DNA of 64,000 nucleotides. Source: Chitinophagaceae bacterium (GTDB taxonomy: Bacteria > Bacteroidota > Bacteroidia > Chitinophagales > Chitinophagaceae). The stretch lies in assembly GCA_025360525.1 (NCBI GenBank), contig JANYCA010000138.1, positions 21,634-85,633 of the forward strand. The letters run 5' to 3'. Positions 59,952 through 64,000 of this stretch are shown one piece after another; within the stretch, counting starts at the first letter, position 1, and the number at the start of each line of letters is the position of its first letter. A program made the translations under genes and the position numbers. The notes below the pieces were generated by a model that was given only the letters and a program-made list of their open reading frames with translations, made no database searches and had not been told where the DNA came from.

Positions 59952-61208
59952 TCAGTCAATTATTTCGAATATCATATAATAGGGCGTATAATCAAGTGGA
60001 GAACCGCCTACATAAATTTCCGGACCGCTAATTTTACGAACGTACATATCAATATAATTTGTACCCGCTGGTGCATCTACTACAACCGAGCCACGGGCAG
60101 TGGTAATTTTGTCATTGTCAACATAATCTCTGGAAACCAACACGGTGGAGCCTTGCCGGTTATCAATCACTATTTCAAACACAGCCTGCCCACATGCAAA
60201 ACAAGCATAGTTATCTACTTCAATTTCGTAATCAATTCTCACTTGTGCCGGCGCCGCCAGGTTGTAGGTATTGGTTAATCCGGGCAAGGCTGTTAAGTTG
60301 CTATTTGCAGCACCAATTACCACGCTGCCCGCTGTGCCATAAATCATAACCGGTGTATTAGCATCTGTATTAGTTCCCCAGCTGGCAGGCAGACCCGGCC
60401 CGTTTGATTGCAATAGATTACCAGTATTGCCCCTGTTGCCCATAATAGCAAGGGCCCCGGTTGGCTTAATAGCAAAACGCTCATTGAATCCATTACTGTA
60501 TTGGTCGTAACCAATGGCAACATCTGCATTTGGATTGTCTGAATAAAGTGCTAAAAAGGAGTAATTATATCCAACAGGGTTAAGCACAGCAAAGCCAACA
60601 TCACCTGTTGTACCGGGGTATAATGAAATCTTTTGCCCGTAAGCTTTTGAGAAATTAAAAGCGCTGGTGTTGAGTGGAGAATCGTCATAATAACTCATAT
60701 TGCCTGTATTGGTATTCATTTGTAAAACAGGGAAATTTTTTCCCAAAAATGATGTTCCAAAACCAAAGACATTATTGCCTGCCATTCCTGCAAAATTTTC
60801 ATTGCTATTACTCATAAAGTTTAAAGCAGGTGGTGTTTGCGGATCCTTTTGTTTTAACCAGGCACTACCCGATACATCGAGGTAAAATTGCGGATCACTT
60901 ACACCTATCCCTAAAAATCCATTTGCTTTAAAGCGAAATTTTTCATTGAAGACAGTGCTATTGCCATAGCCAAAAACAATATCATCGTCTTTGGTATAGG
61001 TATGTATTTTAAGATCACCATTTAGCACACCAATACCATAGTTACTCATTTGTTCATTGCCATCATCCCAAAAGGAAATTTTTTGACCGCTTTTGTTAGA
61101 AAAACTTAGTGGAAACCGGGGATTTGTTTTATTGATACCCACATTTTGTGCAATCATTTTTGCAGAAAAAACAGCTACCATGCCGCACAATGCAATACCT
61201 TTTTTCAT
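59952..61208 (-). CDS. secreted tail-fibre-like repeat protein, paralog 3
   Basis: A 418-residue protein with a signal peptide (ending MIAQ) followed by NVGINKTNPRFPLSFS, the NVGIG-type start shared by many Bacteroidota surface proteins and phage tail fibres. Repeats of the type IGVSDPQFYLDVSG and a C-terminal beta-rich domain with two cysteines in CFACGQAVFEIVIDN follow. It is about half identical by eye to the next two proteins. It lies 11 bp after the middle paralog. Function unknown; surface or adhesive role likely. Confidence 0.75.
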   Translation of the reverse strand: MKKGIALCGMVAVFSAKMIAQNVGINKTNPRFPLSFSNKSGQKISFWDDGNEQMSNYGIGVLNGDLKIHTYTKDDDIVFGYGNSTVFNEKFRFKANGFLGIGVSDPQFYLDVSGSAWLKQKDPQTPPALNFMSNSNENFAGMAGNNVFGFGTSFLGKNFPVLQMNTNTGNMSYYDDSPLNTSAFNFSKAYGQKISLYPGTTGDVGFAVLNPVGYNYSFLALYSDNPNADVAIGYDQYSNGFNERFAIKPTGALAIMGNRGNTGNLLQSNGPGLPASWGTNTDANTPVMIYGTAGSVVIGAANSNLTALPGLTNTYNLAAPAQVRIDYEIEVDNYACFACGQAVFEIVIDNRQGSTVLVSRDYVDNDKITTARGSVVVDAPAGTNYIDMYVRKISGPEIYVGGSPLDYTPYYMIFEIID

Positions 61209-61219
61209 GTGTTATATTT

Positions 61220-62458
61220 TTAATCTACTATTTCAAATGTCATAAAACTTGGGCGGGTAGCCTGGTCAGGCGAACCTACCAAAATACCGGGGCCACTCAA
61301 TCTTCTAAAATAAATACTAATATTATTTAACCCGGCTGGTGCATCCAGCAATATTTTGCCCTGGTGAAATTTTCGCTGGTTATTATCCAGCTGGTCCCTG
61401 AATTTCATCAATGGACTGCCGGTAGAAGGGTCGGTATCATCTACAATAATTTCAAATACGGTAGTGCCACAACCAAAGCAGGATGGAGTTTCCAGCTCTA
61501 CCTGGTAATCTACCATAACTTTTTCGGGTTGGCTGATATTGTATTGTTTGGTTAAGCCAGGTATCCAAGTGGTGGTAGTATTAGTATTGCCAATATTAAT
61601 TCGGTTTGTTGTAGAAATTCTTTCTGCTATATATCTATTGCCATCTACCCAGGTTGTCGCTGCCGACGGCCCATTGGAAACCAAAAATTGGCCGCTTGAA
61701 CCTGCATTTCCCGAAACTGCCAATGCCCCGGAAGGTTTAATACTAAATTTTTCTGAAAAACTGTTTTGGGTGGATAAACCAATGGCAACATCTGCATTGG
61801 GATTATCAGCAAAAATCTGCAGCCGGTTACCCGCCACGCCAAACCCTACATCACCTGTAGAGCCGGGGTACAGGGAGATTTTTTTTCCTAAACTTGGCGG
61901 AAATGCCATGGGTACAGTAGAGGCGGCATTATCATAGCCAATGGCTAACCCACCGCCATACGTATTAAAAAGTAAACCAAAGCCAACATACGGGCTATAA
62001 AAGCCCATCCTATTATCATCACGCATGCCAATAAAAGCGGCCAAAGAAGTATTCGTGGAATTATTCATAAAGTATCCGCTGGTGTAAGGCCCTCCTTCAT
62101 TTTCTATTTTTAATACGCCACTTACTTCCAGTGGAAAAAGAGGATTGCTAATACCGGCACCCATCGAACCGTTGCCTTTAAACCGGAAGTTTTCTGTAAA
62201 AGCAGTGCTCTTGCCATAACCCAGAACGATTGCATCCGACTGGCTGAAAGTATTAAATTGTAATAAGCCACTTTGAATGCCGATGCCGTAATTATCTCCA
62301 CTAGCCGACCCATCATCCCAAAAGGAAATTTTTTGACCCGTGGTAGCACTAAAGCTCAGCGGAAAACGAGGGCTTGTATTGCCGATACCTACGTTTTGTT
62401 GCGCTGTGCTATTACAAACCATCATCAGTAAAAGCAGGCCTATTGTTATTTTTTGCAT
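61220..62458 (-). CDS. secreted tail-fibre-like repeat protein, paralog 2
   Basis: A 412-residue protein with the same layout: signal peptide (ending NSTAQ), QNVGIGNTSPRFPLSFS, the shared GQKISFWDDGSA block (about residues 40-50), sugar-fibre-like repeats, and a C-terminal domain with CFGCGTTVFEIIVDD. The cysteine pair C-x-x-C is conserved in all three. It lies 22 bp after paralog 1 and 11 bp before paralog 3, so the three form one operon. Function unknown. Confidence 0.75.
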   Translation of the reverse strand: MQKITIGLLLLMMVCNSTAQQNVGIGNTSPRFPLSFSATTGQKISFWDDGSASGDNYGIGIQSGLLQFNTFSQSDAIVLGYGKSTAFTENFRFKGNGSMGAGISNPLFPLEVSGVLKIENEGGPYTSGYFMNNSTNTSLAAFIGMRDDNRMGFYSPYVGFGLLFNTYGGGLAIGYDNAASTVPMAFPPSLGKKISLYPGSTGDVGFGVAGNRLQIFADNPNADVAIGLSTQNSFSEKFSIKPSGALAVSGNAGSSGQFLVSNGPSAATTWVDGNRYIAERISTTNRINIGNTNTTTTWIPGLTKQYNISQPEKVMVDYQVELETPSCFGCGTTVFEIIVDDTDPSTGSPLMKFRDQLDNNQRKFHQGKILLDAPAGLNNISIYFRRLSGPGILVGSPDQATRPSFMTFEIVD

Positions 62459-62480
62459 AATGCAGGTTTAAAAAGAATCA

Positions 62481-63755
62481 TTAATTCAGCTTTTCGTATA
62501 TCATATAATTTGGGCTGGCGTTGGCATCCGTACTACCGGCTCGTATTTGAGGGCCCTTTATTAATTGAATGTGAACATAAATAGCGTTGGCGGGGGATGG
62601 GTTGGTTGCCGATACTATCTTCCTGGCTTTAATGAATTTTCGTTCGCCATTTTTTATGTAATAATGGTAATAGCTATCACCGGAATAACTGTTATCTAGA
62701 ATAGATACAGAAATTTCGGATGGAGGGCATGAAAAACAGGTTACACTTTCTACCTCAACCCCAATATCAACCATGTACGAGCCGCTGGGTAAATTGATCA
62801 TGTTATTGCCTGTATTAGCTACCACCAATCCGGGAATTCTATAATCCGTTTTATCGTTGGCATCAATAGTGATGGTTTCTGTGTTGATTAATTTAATAGG
62901 GCTGTTTCGCTTTTTGGCACCCCAGCCTGCGGCGTTTGATGGGCCATTGGATGTTAAAAACTGGCCTGCTGTGCCTGCGTTATTCATTAATAATAATGCG
63001 CCATTGGCTGCAACCGCAAATCTTTCCAAAAAGCCACGGGTTCCATTATCAATTGAACTATTTTGTTGGTACCCAAAAGCAACCCTGCCATTGGGGTCAT
63101 CTGTATATATTTGAAGCCTGTTACCATCAACGCCAAAACCTGCACCCATGCTTCCGTCTGCAGCAGGCCTCAATGATATTTTTGGCCCTAAAGATGGTTC
63201 AAAAGATAGGGGAACTTTTGGCGTGCCATATTTTATTCCCACATTACCGGTATAGGTGTTCATCGATATTCCATAACCATTGTAAGTACTTGTGTAAGCC
63301 GTTAAACCAATAGTAGAATCATTTTGTAAACCTAAAACTGCCTGAATGGCGCTATTTAATGAATCAGAAAAAAGAACAACTGCTCCCCCTCCCCCGGCAT
63401 TTCTTAAACGAATTCTACCTTTTACATCAATGGTTCTGTCTGGGTTTGCAACGCCAATACCTAAATTGCCATTGCCTTTAAAACGAAATCTTTCAGTTAA
63501 ATTATCGGTGCTTCCAAAGCCAAATACAATATCATGATTTACACTATCGGAATGAATTTGTAATAGGCCGGATTGAACACCGATTCCGAAATTATTAAAC
63601 CCTGCATTGCCATCATCTGAAAGCGAAATTTTTTCGCCAAGCGCTGATGAAAAATTTAACGGAAAGCGGGGTTTCTTGGTGCCAATACCTACATTTTGTG
63701 CCATTACAAAATAGCAGGAGGCAAGGCTTATGAAAAAGAAAACAATTTTTTTCAT
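62481..63755 (-). CDS. secreted tail-fibre-like repeat protein, paralog 1
   Basis: A 424-residue protein (start MKKIVFFFISLASCYF at 63755). A frame extension upstream to 63908 adds 51 residues with no signal-like order, so I reject it. After the signal peptide (ending VMAQ) it has NVGIGTKKPRFPLNFS, GEKISLSDDGNAG, the repeat IGVANPDRTIDVKGR and a C-terminal domain with CFSCPPSEISVS. First gene of the three-paralog operon; the 80-bp repeat lies 160 bp upstream. Function unknown. Confidence 0.75.
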   Translation of the reverse strand: MKKIVFFFISLASCYFVMAQNVGIGTKKPRFPLNFSSALGEKISLSDDGNAGFNNFGIGVQSGLLQIHSDSVNHDIVFGFGSTDNLTERFRFKGNGNLGIGVANPDRTIDVKGRIRLRNAGGGGAVVLFSDSLNSAIQAVLGLQNDSTIGLTAYTSTYNGYGISMNTYTGNVGIKYGTPKVPLSFEPSLGPKISLRPAADGSMGAGFGVDGNRLQIYTDDPNGRVAFGYQQNSSIDNGTRGFLERFAVAANGALLLMNNAGTAGQFLTSNGPSNAAGWGAKKRNSPIKLINTETITIDANDKTDYRIPGLVVANTGNNMINLPSGSYMVDIGVEVESVTCFSCPPSEISVSILDNSYSGDSYYHYYIKNGERKFIKARKIVSATNPSPANAIYVHIQLIKGPQIRAGSTDANASPNYMIYEKLN

Positions 63756-63914
63756 TTGTACTATTTTAATAACAGCTAAAAGTAACGATACATTTTTTAA
63801 CACAGTATCCCCCTTTTGTCTGGGTGGCGCTGGTTTTTTGGTTCGCTTGCAACCGAAGAAAACAAGAAAAAAAGCAAAGGAGTTTCGAAGAAAATTCGAA
63901 GAAAACATGCGTGT

Positions 63915-63994
63915 GTTATACCGATTGGATTTTATAGTGAGTCAAACCGGTATTTACCAAAACCCAACCGCACAAAGGCTTTGTATGAATTTCA
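63915..63994 (-). repeat. 80-bp repeat, copy B
   Basis: Inverted copy of 59512-59591 (two mismatches: positions around 63939 and 63944). The window ends six bases later. Those six bases (TTTTAG after TGAATTTCA) match copy A only if the 22-bp spacer of A is read in the opposite direction, hinting at a flipped internal segment. Confidence 0.7.
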
Positions 63995-64000
63995 TTTTAG

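Noticed and set aside
63756..63908. 51-residue extension of paralog 1
   Set aside because: The internal MKKIVFFF start gives a signal peptide in the same position as in the other two paralogs.

Overview
The window reads as chromosomal DNA of a member of the Bacteroidota, most likely a Chitinophagaceae-like environmental bacterium (inference). The signs are A+T-rich intergenic DNA, few strong Shine-Dalgarno sites, a serine palmitoyltransferase with the Bacteroidota-type GTFSKS lysine motif, DUF5686 and GH95 proteins, TPR-HTH sensors, and a proteorhodopsin with its retinal enzyme. I saw no rRNA, tRNA, CRISPR array or transposase gene.

Layout. 1-9.6 kb (all minus strand): a lipid island. A MarR regulator lies upstream of three overlapping genes that match the bacterial ceramide pathway (serine palmitoyltransferase, a GNAT-like protein, an NAD-dependent reductase). 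These are followed by an inositol-lipid operon: inositol-phosphate synthase, PgpA-like phosphatase, GtrA, DUF5686 protein, CDP-alcohol phosphatidyltransferase and a cut-off DUF4833 gene. 9.9-13.2 kb: an aspartate-type aminotransferase, a CrtA-like carotenoid oxygenase and an arginase-family enzyme. 13.3-17.5 kb: xylose use (xylA, xylB) with a divergent AraC regulator. 17.9-27.5 kb: a beta-propeller protein, a TolC/adaptor/RND efflux operon, a GH95 glycosidase and a half-size EamA transporter, with two inverted copies of a dispersed palindromic repeat around the efflux to EamA block. 27.9-34.2 kb: a two-component system, LysE exporter, class IV aminotransferase, ABC exporter and a lipoprotein. 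34.3-36.4 kb: a MITE-like palindrome and a decayed patatin/cNMP-binding gene. 36.6-40.4 kb (minus): a light-use block with proteorhodopsin, Blh, two tiny membrane proteins and a photolyase-like protein with unusual domain order. 40.5-50.2 kb: a TPR-HTH regulator, its decayed paralog, a stand-alone LytTR regulator and a 2062-residue surface protein. 50.8-57.3 kb: a four-gene Wadjet-like (JetABCD/MksFEBG) SMC-nuclease system. 57.4-64 kb: an OmpA-family protein and three tandem paralogous secreted proteins flanked by inverted 80-bp repeats.

How the genes work together. The first 9 kb could supply both halves of an inositol sphingolipid (ceramide plus phosphoinositol). The rhodopsin has a glycine at the position that opens the antenna-binding fenestration in xanthorhodopsin, and a ketocarotenoid-type enzyme lies elsewhere in the window, so a carotenoid antenna is plausible. 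The Jet operon is the clearest defence system: a divergent anti-plasmid SMC complex with a short Toprim nuclease subunit that starts with TTG and is separated from the SMC gene by a small palindromic repeat.
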